Notes: a model not told the origin generated them from the sequence alone. Positions 8,112 through 15,690 are shown, counted from the first letter of the stretch. The stretch: 38,223 bases of DNA from CAZWZG01 sp964638245 (GCA_964638245.1 CAZWZG010000008.1:1-38223), one strand, 5' to 3'. Program-made: numbers and translations.

Positions 8112-9404
8112 ATGCCGCCTGAAACACATATTCTTGATGCCGCGTTCTGGGGAACCTGCGCGGTCGTCTTCGTCCTTCTTTTTTGCTCGGGCTTTTTCTC
8201 CGGAACCGAGACTGCGCTCACTGCGGCATCACGCGGCAAGCTGCGCTCAAACGCAGACAAAGGTGATAAGGGTGCAGATACCGCGCTCAAGATCAAGGAA
8301 GACGAAGAGCGGTTCATCGGCGCAATCCTGATGGGCAACAACATTGCCAACGTGATTGCAACCTCATTGGCGACGGCAGCGTTGACGCGGCTTTTCGGGG
8401 CAAACGGCGTTGCAGTTGCCTCGTTGATCATGACGGTTTTGATCCTTGTCTTTGCCGAGGTTCTCCCGAAGACGTTTGCGATCACGCGCCCGGAGCGGGC
8501 AGCATCGTTTGCGTCGCCGGTCGTCGTTTGGGTGATTCGTGTCCTGTCACCCTTCGTCATGGGTGTCGGTGTTGTGGTCCGCGCCACGCTGAGACTGTTT
8601 GGCGTGCGGACCGATCCTGATACCCATGTCCACGCTGTTCGCGAAGAAATCGCTGGCGCTTTGTCCATCGGCCATTCGGAGGGCATCGTCGAGAAAGAGG
8701 ACCGCGATCGCATCCTGGGCGCGCTTGACCTGAGCGACCGGACTGTTGAGGAGATCATGCTGCATCGCTCAGGCATCGAGATGCTGGATGCCGATCTTCC
8801 GATGGAAGAACTGATCGACCAATGCCTGAAATCGCCCCACACCCGCCTTCCGCTTTATCGCGGACATCAGGAGAATATCATCGGCGTCGTGCATGCCAAA
8901 GAGCTTTTGCGGGCGATGTATGCGGACAATCCGGGTGCATCCGTGACCGAGTTGGACATCAAGGCCGTCGCCAAGGCGCCGTATTTCGTGCCCGAGACCA
9001 CGACGCTTGATGAGCAGATGCGCCAGTTCCTGCGGCGCCATACGCATTTTGCGCTGGTCGTCGACGAGTATGGTGCGCTCGAAGGGCTGATTACCCTTGA
9101 GGACATCCTTGAAGAGATTGTCGGCGAGATCACGGATGAATTTGACCTGAGCGAGGAACACCCGCTCAAGGCCACGGACACCGGAGATTTCATCGTGGAT
9201 GGCGCGATGACGATCCGCGATCTCAATCGCGCCGCCGAGCTGTCGCTTCCCGATGTAGAAGCCAACACGGTCGCGGGGCTGGTGATCCACGAGGCTCAGG
9301 CGATCCCGATTGTTGGTCAGGTGTTTTCCTTCCACGGCTACCGCTTCGAGGTTCTGGCGAAAAAGGACAATCGCCTGACGCGGCTCAAGATCCGGCCCGT
9401 ATAG
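8112..9404 (+). CDS. CNNM/CorC-type membrane protein with CBS pair (HlyC/CorC family)
   Basis: A 430-residue inner-membrane protein. The first 180 residues are a DUF21/CNNM transmembrane domain with FFSGTETALTAASRGKL near the start and AEVLPKTFAITRPE in the third helix region, both conserved in this family. A CBS pair follows (about 205-325; VVDEYGALEGLITLEDILEEI is the second CBS motif) and a C-terminal CorC_HlyC domain (about 345-425, with FIVDGAMTIRDLN). Relatives take part in magnesium or cobalt efflux; the haemolysin label is historical. The gene is divergent from the phosphoesterase-like gene (65-bp gap) and followed after 4 bases by the ATP-grasp gene, so the two are probably one operon. 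Confidence 0.9.
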   Translation: MPPETHILDAAFWGTCAVVFVLLFCSGFFSGTETALTAASRGKLRSNADKGDKGADTALKIKEDEERFIGAILMGNNIANVIATSLATAALTRLFGANGVAVASLIMTVLILVFAEVLPKTFAITRPERAASFASPVVVWVIRVLSPFVMGVGVVVRATLRLFGVRTDPDTHVHAVREEIAGALSIGHSEGIVEKEDRDRILGALDLSDRTVEEIMLHRSGIEMLDADLPMEELIDQCLKSPHTRLPLYRGHQENIIGVVHAKELLRAMYADNPGASVTELDIKAVAKAPYFVPETTTLDEQMRQFLRRHTHFALVVDEYGALEGLITLEDILEEIVGEITDEFDLSEEHPLKATDTGDFIVDGAMTIRDLNRAAELSLPDVEANTVAGLVIHEAQAIPIVGQVFSFHGYRFEVLAKKDNRLTRLKIRPV

Positions 9405-9408
9405 CGCG

Positions 9409-10482
9409 ATGTTTAGGAACCTTCGCAAATCAATTGCCGGTTCCGCGTCGCGCGCCCTGAGTACAAAGAAACTAGCGATCGAGCATCAGCGTCAGAAAGA
9501 GGGCGCTGAAATGATGATTGCCAAAGTGCTGAAGCATCGCCCGGAGAACCGGATCGACGAAGCGATGCGCAAACGCGCCCATGACTACGCGGGCGATGTT
9601 TTCGGAACCCCGGTCCATGCGCCTTGGCTTGAGGCTTACGCCACGCACAAAGGCGAGTTTCTCGAGGGCTGGTTGCCCCAGTCGTTCTACCACGCCGAGT
9701 TGCTCGACTATTGGCCCGATATTCGGCGGGTTCGGGCGCGCACCCTTCAGGGGCGTGTTCTGAAGACGGACGCCTTTCCGGATGTTGCGATCCAGTACAA
9801 CGGGCATTGGCTGACCAAGGAAGGTGACCCCGTCGCGCGCGAGGAGGTCTCGGAGCTGATCTTTGCCGATTGCGAGGAAGTGGTCGTAAAGACTGACCGC
9901 AGTTTGCAAGGTCTTGGCACGACGCGGCACCACAAGTCCGATTTTGATATCAACGCGCTGCCTGCAACCGACTTGGTCATCCAACGCTATACCCCGGGAC
10001 ACCCCGATATCGCACGATTGATGCCCGACAATGCGCCGACGATCCGCGTTCTGACGGTTAAGCCAAAAGGCGGTATAGCGAAGGCGCGCTCGAGCCTTAT
10101 CAAGATTGGGCGAAGGGGCGATGCGATGATGACTGCAGCCGCGTCGCTTTGGACGATGATCGCACCTGACGGGCGCTTGGCCGCGCAAGGGTATGACAAC
10201 GATTGGAAACCGCTCAGCGAAACGCCGGACACAGGTGTGGTCTTCGCTGACGTGACGATCCCGTCTTTTGCCAAGGCCGCGCGGCTTTGCGAACGCCTCC
10301 ACGACGGTTGCCCGACATCGCCGATCGTCGGCTGGGACCTGACGATAGACGACGCCGGCGAACCGGTGATATTCGAATGGAACATCGGCACTGTCGGGAT
10401 GAACTATCATGAGTCCGAAGTAGGCCCGCTGTTTGCGGACCTTCCATGGACGGCGAAAGGGATCGCTGAAGGGGGGGCCTAA
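9409..10482 (+). CDS. ATP-grasp protein of the sugar-transfer-associated type
   Basis: A 357-residue cytoplasmic protein. The C-terminal half looks like an ATP-grasp fold: EEVVVKTDRSLQGLGT (about 163-178) fits the nucleotide-binding lysine and glycine loop, LVIQRYTPGHPDIARL corresponds to the strand with the adenine-contacting acidic/Gln segment, and GWDLTIDDAGEPVIFEWN carries the metal-binding Asp/Glu/Asn triad. I recall this pattern in proteins labelled sugar-transfer-associated ATP-grasp, some of them near polysaccharide genes. The real acceptor is unknown; no glycan genes are adjacent here. It follows the CNNM gene by 4 bases and ends inside a hairpin shared with the converging HerA-like gene. 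Confidence 0.65.
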   Translation: MFRNLRKSIAGSASRALSTKKLAIEHQRQKEGAEMMIAKVLKHRPENRIDEAMRKRAHDYAGDVFGTPVHAPWLEAYATHKGEFLEGWLPQSFYHAELLDYWPDIRRVRARTLQGRVLKTDAFPDVAIQYNGHWLTKEGDPVAREEVSELIFADCEEVVVKTDRSLQGLGTTRHHKSDFDINALPATDLVIQRYTPGHPDIARLMPDNAPTIRVLTVKPKGGIAKARSSLIKIGRRGDAMMTAAASLWTMIAPDGRLAAQGYDNDWKPLSETPDTGVVFADVTIPSFAKAARLCERLHDGCPTSPIVGWDLTIDDAGEPVIFEWNIGTVGMNYHESEVGPLFADLPWTAKGIAEGGA

Positions 10483-10494
10483 TCGCCTTCAGCG
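10464..10494. terminator. Bidirectional hairpin overlapping two stop codons
   Basis: CGCTGAAGG (10464-10472) and CCTTCAGCG (10486-10494) form a perfect 9-bp stem with a 13-base loop. The plus-strand stop TAA (10480-10482) is in the loop and the minus-strand stop (10489-10491) is in the right arm. No U-run follows in either direction. Confidence 0.55.
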
Positions 10495-12045
10495 CGCCTT
10501 GAACAGCCCGCCCAACACCCCGCGCACAAGGCGTTTGCCGGTGGTTCCCGAAAGCTCTTTGATCAGGGCCTTGCCAAGTGCACCACCAATCGTGTCGGGC
10601 GTGCTCGAGCGGGTTCGGCGCGTTGGTTGCGAGGTGGATCGGCCCACCCGCGACCCGGAATAGCGTCGCCCCGTGGAGTATTCGCGCAAAGCTGCATCGG
10701 CGTCTTCAAGCGCGGCCTCTTGTGCCTCGGCTTCTTCGGCGGCTTTTGCCGCGCGCGCCGCCAGCACCTCGTAGGCGCTTTCGCGATCCTTGGTCTCGTC
10801 ATACTTGCCCGCGATCGGGCTTGTTTCCATCAGCGCACGGCGTTCGGTGTCCGAAATGGGTCCGAGTTGCGAGGATGGCGGACGGATCAATGTCCGCTCT
10901 ACGACGCCAGGGGCGCCCTTCTTGATCAGGAACGAGGTCACCGCTTCGCCGACGCCAACATCGCGGATCGCGTCTTCGGTCGAGAACCGCGGGTTGTCGC
11001 GATAGGTTTCCGCCGCCATCCGAAGTGCTTTTTGATCCCGGGCCGTGAACGCGCGCAACGCGTGTTGGACGCGATTGCCAAGCTGGCCCAAAATGTCTTC
11101 AGGAATGTCGTCAGGGTTCTGCGTGACGAAGTAAACGCCCACGCCCTTGGAGCGGATCAGGCGCGCGACCTGTTCGACCTTGTCGACCAGCGCCTTTGGC
11201 GCGCCATCAAACAGCAGGTGCGCTTCGTCAAAGAAGAAGACCAGTTTGGGTTTGTCGGGATCCCCAACCTCGGGCAGCTCTTCGAAGAGCTCGGACAGCA
11301 GCCAGAGAAGTGACGTTGCGTAAAGCCGAGGGGAGCCCATGAGCTTGTCCGCGGCAAGGATCGAAATGCGCCCGCGCCCGTCCGGGTCGGTGCGCATGAT
11401 GTCGGAAAGTTCGAGGGCGGGTTCCCCGAAAAACTGCGCTCCGCCCTGATTCTCGAGCACCAGCAGACGCCTCTGGATCGCGCCGATCGAAGCGGTTGAG
11501 ACATTGCCGTAGCGCAGGGACAGCTCGGCCCGGTTCTGGCCAGTCCAAACCAGAAGCGACTGGAGGTCCTTGAGATCAAGAAGCGGAAGGCCCTGTTCGT
11601 CGGCCGTACGGAAGGCGATGTTCAGCACCCCTTCCTGGGCTTCGCTCAGCTCCAGCAGGCGGGACAGCAAGAGCGGACCCATCTCGGTCACGGTGGTCCG
11701 GATCGGATGGCCCTTTTCCCCGAACAGGTCCCAGAACGTGACCGGAAAGTCGTTGTAGCTATAGGTATCAAAGCCGATTTTGTCCGCGCGGCTTGAAAAT
11801 GCCTCATGCAATTTGAAGTCTTCGCGCCCCGCAACGGCAAGCCCGCTGAGGTCGCCTTTGACGTCCGACAGAAAGACGGGCACGCCCATAGACGAAAAGC
11901 TTTCTGCCATGATTTGCAGCGTCACGGTTTTGCCGGTGCCAGTGGCGCCCGCGATCAGCCCGTGGCGGTTGGCATAGCCAAGGTTCAGGAACTGTTTTTC
12001 GGCGTAGTCAGGACCACCGCCACCAATGAAAATCTGCTCGCTCAC
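10489..12045 (-). CDS. HerA-like ATPase (DUF853 family)
   Basis: About 518 residues, related to E. coli YjgR and the HerA/FtsK-type P-loop ATPases. Walker A is GATGTGKT (33-40), Walker B is KLVFFFDEAH (267-276), and a late arginine-rich segment (VQHALRAFTARDQKALR) fits the sensor/arginine-finger region of this superfamily. The C-terminal 90 residues are Ala- and Glu-rich, with a possible coiled coil, then a basic tail ending GLFKAR. I chose the GTG at 12045 because AGAGGGA lies just upstream (12051-12057) and the encoded start MSEQIFIGGG is typical; the frame could extend to an ATG at 12078 without homology support. DNA translocation or ATP-dependent remodelling is assumed from the family. 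Single gene, convergent with the ATP-grasp gene. Confidence 0.88.
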   Translation of the reverse strand: MSEQIFIGGGGPDYAEKQFLNLGYANRHGLIAGATGTGKTVTLQIMAESFSSMGVPVFLSDVKGDLSGLAVAGREDFKLHEAFSSRADKIGFDTYSYNDFPVTFWDLFGEKGHPIRTTVTEMGPLLLSRLLELSEAQEGVLNIAFRTADEQGLPLLDLKDLQSLLVWTGQNRAELSLRYGNVSTASIGAIQRRLLVLENQGGAQFFGEPALELSDIMRTDPDGRGRISILAADKLMGSPRLYATSLLWLLSELFEELPEVGDPDKPKLVFFFDEAHLLFDGAPKALVDKVEQVARLIRSKGVGVYFVTQNPDDIPEDILGQLGNRVQHALRAFTARDQKALRMAAETYRDNPRFSTEDAIRDVGVGEAVTSFLIKKGAPGVVERTLIRPPSSQLGPISDTERRALMETSPIAGKYDETKDRESAYEVLAARAAKAAEEAEAQEAALEDADAALREYSTGRRYSGSRVGRSTSQPTRRTRSSTPDTIGGALGKALIKELSGTTGKRLVRGVLGGLFKAR

Positions 12046-12107
12046 ACTCGTCCCTCTGGGTTGCGTCGTTCGGCCCAAAATAGCTTGTTAACCTTTTTGC
12101 GCCATAG

Positions 12108-12196
12108 TGCATTTGTCTGGCCCGCGTGATCCCCCTCACGGGTCGGACAACTTCCTCCCTGTCAGACTGGCCGCGCCTCCGGGTGCGGCCTTTTTT
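12108..12196 (+). ncRNA. Candidate trans-acting sRNA with C-rich anti-Shine-Dalgarno loop
   Basis: No protein gene covers this stretch on the plus strand, yet it ends in a strong intrinsic terminator. Three consecutive hairpins are visible: GTGA/TCAC (12126-12129, 12136-12139) with loop TCCCCC; GTCGGACA/TGTCAGAC (12142-12149, 12160-12167, one mismatch) with loop ACTTCCTCCC; and the terminator stem at 12169-12190 followed by six T. The CUUCCUCCC loop is complementary to ribosome-binding sites, as in the CcsR and cuckoo-type sRNAs of alphaproteobacteria. The 5' end is uncertain. CATAGT (12103-12108) resembles a -10 box and TTGTTA (12085-12090) a -35 box, but their spacing of 12 is too short for an ordinary promoter. 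Confidence 0.55.
12169..12196 (+). terminator. Intrinsic terminator of the first sRNA candidate
   Basis: GGCCGC (12169-12174) pairs with GCGGCC (12185-12190) around a ten-base GC-rich loop and is followed by TTTTTT (12191-12196). It is oriented for the plus strand, where no upstream protein gene exists after 10482, so it must end an RNA gene starting nearby. Confidence 0.8.
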
Positions 12197-12198
12197 CT

Positions 12199-12214
12199 GC
12201 GCCTGCACAGGTGC
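12199..12214. promoter_or_regulatory. Palindrome upstream of the second sRNA promoter
   Basis: GCGCCTG-CA-CAGGTGC is a 16-base near-palindrome (one mismatch pair) lying 20 bases before a -35-like box. It could be an operator; no known consensus is recognised. Confidence 0.3.
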
Positions 12215-12234
12215 TTAGATCACGGAATTGATGG

Positions 12235-12263
12235 TTGACGGGTGTTTTTACATATCTTAACGT
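12235..12263 (+). promoter_or_regulatory. Sigma-70-type promoter candidate
   Basis: TTGACG (12235-12240) and TAACGT (12258-12263) are separated by 17 bases. TAnnnT is the usual form of the -10 box in Rhodobacter-type promoters. Transcription would begin near 12270 and reach the terminator at 12313-12341. Confidence 0.45.
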
Positions 12264-12269
12264 CCGAGC

Positions 12270-12341
12270 CATAAAAAGCCGCTGGCCAGTCCGGCAGGGA
12301 GAAGCAACACGGAAAAAGGACCCCTCATCGGGTCCTTTTTT
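12270..12341 (+). ncRNA. Candidate second sRNA (about 72 nt)
   Basis: A promoter-like pair (TTGACG, 17 bases, TAACGT) lies just upstream and a strong intrinsic terminator lies at the end, with no open frame worth calling between. The 5' half includes the possible stem GCCG/CGGC (12278-12295) around CTGGCCAGTC, then a purine-rich single-stranded piece GGGAGAAGCAACACGG. Alternatively this is an attenuated leader of the IalB gene 105 bases further on, but the IalB gene has its own promoter-like sequence after the terminator. The 5' end is inferred from the promoter only. Confidence 0.45.
12313..12341 (+). terminator. Strong intrinsic terminator
   Basis: AAAAAGGACCC (12313-12323) pairs perfectly with GGGTCCTTTTT (12330-12340) around the six-base loop CTCATC, and T continues to 12341. 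The leading A-run means it can also act on minus-strand transcripts. Confidence 0.85.
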
Positions 12342-12379
12342 CTTTTCGGTGGCCCGGCTGAAGTTCACACCAAATTGGC

Positions 12380-12408
12380 CTGACAGCCAACGGTATGCGT
12401 GCTAGGAC
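12380..12408 (+). promoter_or_regulatory. Promoter candidate of the IalB gene
   Basis: CTGACA (12380-12385) and TAGGAC (12403-12408) are 17 bases apart, after the terminator and 39 bases before the IalB start. The -10 box is weak. Confidence 0.3.
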
Positions 12409-12446
12409 CAGCGTCGAGGTCGATCAAAAAGAGGATCATCGAGTTC

Positions 12447-13061
12447 ATGAAGTTTTGGCGCGTATTCACGATCGGTTCAGTTGCAGCCATTGCACTCAGT
12501 GCACACATGGCGTTGGCGCAGGACACGCCTGACACCGAAGCTGAGGTTTCTGCTTCCGAAGAAACAGGTGGAAGCGGAGATTTACCATTGGGGCAGCCGG
12601 AGTCTGCAGTGCCGCGCATTTATGTCGATCAAGTTTTTGGCGATTGGGAAAAGAGGTGCGTTCGGATCGAAAATCAGGATGACGCTTGCCAATTGTTCCA
12701 GGTCTTGCGCGATGAAACCGGCAATCCGGTCGCCGAATTCACGCTAGCCCCGCTGCCAGAGCCAGAAGGCGAGGCTGTTGCGGGCGGAACGATCATCACG
12801 CCTCTTGAGACGCTGCTGACTGGCCAGCTTCGCCTAGTCGTCGATCAGGGCGAGACAAAAATCTATCCGTTCCGCTTTTGCAGGGAAATCGGCTGTTACG
12901 CGCGTCTTGGGTTTACTGCCGCGGACATAGCAGATCTCAAACGCGGAAATGTGGCGCGCGTGTCCATCGTGCCGCTACAAGCTCCAGATCAAGTCGTTAC
13001 GCTTGATGCGTCTCTGAGCGGGTTTACGGCGGGCTATGACAGTCTTGCAGAGGCCAACTAG
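12447..13061 (+). CDS. Invasion-associated locus B (IalB) family protein
   Basis: About 204 residues, exported. The ATG at 12447 gives a clear signal peptide (MKFWRVFTIGSVAAIALSA, cleavage after HMALAQ) and has AGAGGA upstream; the longer frame from 12399 only adds residues before this signal. The mature protein has the IalB pattern: VFGDWEKRCV near the start, DACQLFQVL, and a later FRFCREIGCYARLGF, giving four conserved cysteines likely to form two disulfides. A short acidic linker follows the signal. IalB was named in Bartonella for a role in erythrocyte entry, but homologues are widespread in free-living alphaproteobacteria, where they are periplasmic proteins of unclear role. The stop overlaps that of the converging synthase gene. 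Confidence 0.88.
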   Translation: MKFWRVFTIGSVAAIALSAHMALAQDTPDTEAEVSASEETGGSGDLPLGQPESAVPRIYVDQVFGDWEKRCVRIENQDDACQLFQVLRDETGNPVAEFTLAPLPEPEGEAVAGGTIITPLETLLTGQLRLVVDQGETKIYPFRFCREIGCYARLGFTAADIADLKRGNVARVSIVPLQAPDQVVTLDASLSGFTAGYDSLAEAN

Positions 13062-13072
13062 GCGCGGCCTAG
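13058..13072. terminator. Palindrome containing both converging stop codons
   Basis: CTAGGC-GCG-GCCTAG is a perfect inverted repeat. The CTAG at its left end holds the stop of the IalB gene (plus, 13059-13061) and of the synthase gene (minus, 13058-13060). The hairpin has no U-run and a three-base loop, so termination is only suggested. Confidence 0.4.
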
Positions 13073-14275
13073 CACCATTACGGCGTTCATGCCACCAAAG
13101 GCAAACGAGGAACTCAGGGCAAAGTCTACGTCTAACTTGCGCGGTGAATTGGGTACATAATCCATTGGGCAAGCCGCATCTGCGGTTTCGTATCCTAGTG
13201 TTGGGGGAATGACGCTCTCGCGCAATGCCGACAGGCATGCCAAAAATTCGACGGCGCCCGAAGCGCCCATCAGATGTCCGTGCATTGATTTGGTCGAAGA
13301 GACAACTGGCGCTTGGGGAGCGTCCCCAAAGACCTCGAACATAGCCGCGCTCTCTGTTGTATCATTGATACGCGTGCCCGTCCCGTGAGCGTTGACATAG
13401 CCAATGTTGCTGGCTTGGAGCCCCGCATCGTCGAGGGCCAATCGAAGCGCGTTGACAGCGCCTTTTTGCGATGGAACGACCACATTATGCGCGTCGGAGG
13501 ACTCCGAAAACCCGAGGACTTCAAACAGGATCGTCGCGCCACGTGCTAAGGCATGCTCAAGATCTTCAAAGACGAAAATGCCCGCTCCTTCCCCGAGAAC
13601 CATTCCGTTACGAGAAGCATCGAAGGGCCGGCATCCATCTTCTGACAGGACTCGCAAACCTTCCCACGCCTTTATGCCTCCAAAGGTGACCATAGCGTCG
13701 GCCCCACCCGTGATGATGACATCGCAAAACCCGTGCCGAATGGAACGAAAGGCGTGCCCCATCGCATGGCTCGACGACGCGCAGGCAGTGCTCACCGTGT
13801 AGCAAGGTCCGAACGTCTTGAGTTCGATTGAAATTTGCGCAGCGGCGGCGTTATGCATCAGTTTCGGCACAACCATCGGATGCACGCGTGTTCGTCCCTC
13901 AGCATACACGGCTCGATAGCTTTCATCGACGGTTCCATGACCCCCGCCAGCTGTGCCAAGGATCACACCGGCCCTATGTTCAAGATCAGCCAAATGCATC
14001 AACTCGCTTTGGGCAACAGCCTCGCGGCACGCAACAAGCGCAAATTGGGTCGCGCGATCGAATCGGGCTTGGTCGTCTTCTGAAAAATGCAGATTTGGGT
14101 CAAATGACTTTGCTGTCGCGCCAATGCGGACCCTAAGCCGGTCAATATCTGGAAGGTCAAGCGGACCTATTGCGCAAGCGCCATTTGCGAATGCTTCAAG
14201 TGTCGATCGTACGTCCAGCCCCAACGGATTGACTGACCCGGCTCCGGTCACGACCACGCGCCGTCGCTGTGTCAT
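13058..14275 (-). CDS. Beta-ketoacyl-ACP synthase family protein (FabF-like)
   Basis: About 405 residues, a condensing enzyme that joins an acyl primer to malonyl-ACP. The catalytic triad is intact: Cys165 (VSTACASSSH), His297 (NAHGTGTRIND) and His334 (STKSMHGHLMGASGA), with the conserved lysine in STKS. The C-terminal FAFGGMNAV loop is also normal. The ATG at 14275 overlaps the stop of the acyl carrier protein gene (ATGA); the frame extends upstream to 14317 but that would lie inside the carrier gene. The order lpxD, carrier protein, synthase suggests a dedicated acyl chain supply for lipid A or another envelope lipid rather than general fatty acid synthesis, for which FabF is normally encoded beside fabD-fabG-acpP. 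Confidence 0.9.
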   Translation of the reverse strand: MTQRRRVVVTGAGSVNPLGLDVRSTLEAFANGACAIGPLDLPDIDRLRVRIGATAKSFDPNLHFSEDDQARFDRATQFALVACREAVAQSELMHLADLEHRAGVILGTAGGGHGTVDESYRAVYAEGRTRVHPMVVPKLMHNAAAAQISIELKTFGPCYTVSTACASSSHAMGHAFRSIRHGFCDVIITGGADAMVTFGGIKAWEGLRVLSEDGCRPFDASRNGMVLGEGAGIFVFEDLEHALARGATILFEVLGFSESSDAHNVVVPSQKGAVNALRLALDDAGLQASNIGYVNAHGTGTRINDTTESAAMFEVFGDAPQAPVVSSTKSMHGHLMGASGAVEFLACLSALRESVIPPTLGYETADAACPMDYVPNSPRKLDVDFALSSSFAFGGMNAVMVLGRA

Positions 14276-14535
14276 TGCGTGCGCCGTTGCACGCACAGGC
14301 GTTCGACTTCGGAACACAAGGTCGCAACGTCGATTGCATCGACGTGGGGCGTAGCAAGCGTTGCCGCAGAAAGAGAAATATCGATATCAAACGTCTCTTC
14401 TAGGACGAAGAGCACTTCGAGGAGCATGACGCTATCGAGGCCAAGGTCGGCGAACGTTTCTTCTGGACGAATGGAGCATGGTTCGCGGTACGTTTTTGCA
14501 GCGAGCACAGAAAAAACTGTCTCTTGGACGCTCAT
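14272..14535 (-). CDS. Acyl carrier protein, lpxD-linked
   Basis: A small acidic helical carrier of 87 residues. The phosphopantetheine attachment serine is Ser35 in DLGLDSVMLLEVL, the classic helix II start. The protein differs clearly from housekeeping AcpP: it is longer, contains three cysteines, and has the helix II-III region FVLEETFDIDISLSAATLA. The gene starts with ATGA overlap at the lpxD stop and ends with ATGA overlap at the synthase start, so the three are translationally coupled. A specialised carrier (in the sense of AcpXL of rhizobia, although not obviously similar in sequence) feeding a lipid A acylation step is a reasonable inference. Confidence 0.88.
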   Translation of the reverse strand: MSVQETVFSVLAAKTYREPCSIRPEETFADLGLDSVMLLEVLFVLEETFDIDISLSAATLATPHVDAIDVATLCSEVERLCVQRRTQ

Positions 14536-15632
14536 TCGTCCTCAGTCTTGTATTTGGAGGCTAGGGCGGCTCTAACGTCGCGCATGTCTTCAACCAGCTT
14601 TGGCAAGCGGCGGAAATTCCGGCTGATCTTGAAGAAGGCGTCCATCTTCATCGCCGGATAGCCCATGAGGACTCGTCCGGGCGGCACGTTAGACAGAACC
14701 TTTGCAGCGGCACCGACGACGGCGTCATCTCCGACGACAATGTTGTCGGTGACACCAGCCTGACCGCCCACAACGACGCGCGCGCCGACGACCGTGGAGC
14801 CTGCAACACCCGACTGTGCGCAGATCAGGCTGTCTTCGCCGATCTGAACGTTGTGGCCCACCTGCACAAGGTTGTCGATTTTGGTGCCATTGCCAATCCG
14901 GGTCGAGCGAATGGTGCCCCGGTCAATCGTCGTGGCGGCTCCAATTTCGACGTCATCGCCGATCACCACAGCCCCAAGCGAATGGATGCGGAGCCAGGAT
15001 TGCTCGGGCGCGTCGCCACGATCGCCAAGGCTGGCGCGGACATTTTCAACGGCGGAGCGTTCCGGGGTGACGAAGGAAAACCCGTCGCCGCCAATGATGG
15101 CTTTGGGTTGGGAGCGGAAGCGGTCGCCGATGATAACGTCGTGGCCAATATGCGTGCCCGGTGCGATCATCGCGTCGTCCCCGATGACGACATTCTGACC
15201 GAGGAAAGAGCCCGCGCCGATCCTTGCCCGCGCGCCGATTTTTGCCCCGGCTTCGATTACAACGTGCGGTCCAATGGCGGGATCCGCGCCGATGTCGCAT
15301 TCTTCATCGCAAACCGCTGACGGATGAATGCCGGGTCTGGGTCCGGTATCGCGCGCAAGAGCTTCCGTGACCCCAGCCATTGCGAGGCGCGGCCGTGGCG
15401 TCAGGATCGCTGCGCTCAACCCGTAGCTTTGCCAGTCGGCCCCGTCCCAAAGGATCGCGGCCCGCGCGCTACCTGCGCTCAAGGCTTCGGCATATTTGGA
15501 GGCCATCGCCATCGCAAGATCGTCAGGCCCTGCATCGCCAGGTTCAGCGGCACGCTTGATCACAATGGCGCCGTTACCCATCACGGGCAGGCCAAGCGCT
15601 TGGGCAATCGTCGCAACAGTATGGCGAGCCAT
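14532..15632 (-). CDS. lpxD: UDP-3-O-acylglucosamine N-acyltransferase
   Basis: Third enzyme of lipid A synthesis: transfers a 3-hydroxyacyl chain from ACP to the 2-amino group of UDP-3-O-acyl-glucosamine (about 366 residues, cytoplasmic, trimeric). An N-terminal uridine-binding domain (about 1-95) is followed by a left-handed beta-helix of hexapeptide repeats (about 98-320; for example IGARARIGAGSFLGQNVVIG). The putative catalytic base is His260 in VQVGHNVQIG. The C-terminal helix ends RAALASKYKTEDE. I use the ATG at 15632; an ATG four codons upstream is equally possible, and the frame to 15935 overlaps the preceding gene. It lies 58 bases after the L,D-transpeptidase gene, and its stop overlaps the carrier protein start. 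Confidence 0.93.
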   Translation of the reverse strand: MARHTVATIAQALGLPVMGNGAIVIKRAAEPGDAGPDDLAMAMASKYAEALSAGSARAAILWDGADWQSYGLSAAILTPRPRLAMAGVTEALARDTGPRPGIHPSAVCDEECDIGADPAIGPHVVIEAGAKIGARARIGAGSFLGQNVVIGDDAMIAPGTHIGHDVIIGDRFRSQPKAIIGGDGFSFVTPERSAVENVRASLGDRGDAPEQSWLRIHSLGAVVIGDDVEIGAATTIDRGTIRSTRIGNGTKIDNLVQVGHNVQIGEDSLICAQSGVAGSTVVGARVVVGGQAGVTDNIVVGDDAVVGAAAKVLSNVPPGRVLMGYPAMKMDAFFKISRNFRRLPKLVEDMRDVRAALASKYKTEDE

Positions 15633-15690
15633 CAGGTCCTGCATGTCTGCTCGGCGGCGCATTGGTGCGACCGCGCTTCTGCGACAAGGA

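Noticed and set aside
8047..8127. Upstream extension of the phosphoesterase-like gene to 8127
   Set aside because: It would overlap the divergent CNNM gene; the ATG at 8046 has AAGGAG at good spacing.
12080..12100. GTTAACC as a CtrA-binding half-site
   Set aside because: Only one TTAA half is present; no second TTAA at the spacing of seven.
12270..12312. Resemblance of CCGGCAGGGAGAAGCAAC to the 4.5S SRP RNA core (CCGGAAGGxAGCAGC)
   Set aside because: The tetraloop and the symmetric internal loop do not line up, and the unit is too short for the usual SRP RNA. Coincidence is more likely.
12162..12368. Minus-strand open frame of 68 codons over the sRNA units
   Set aside because: It runs across two terminator hairpins and has no ribosome site or protein-like composition.
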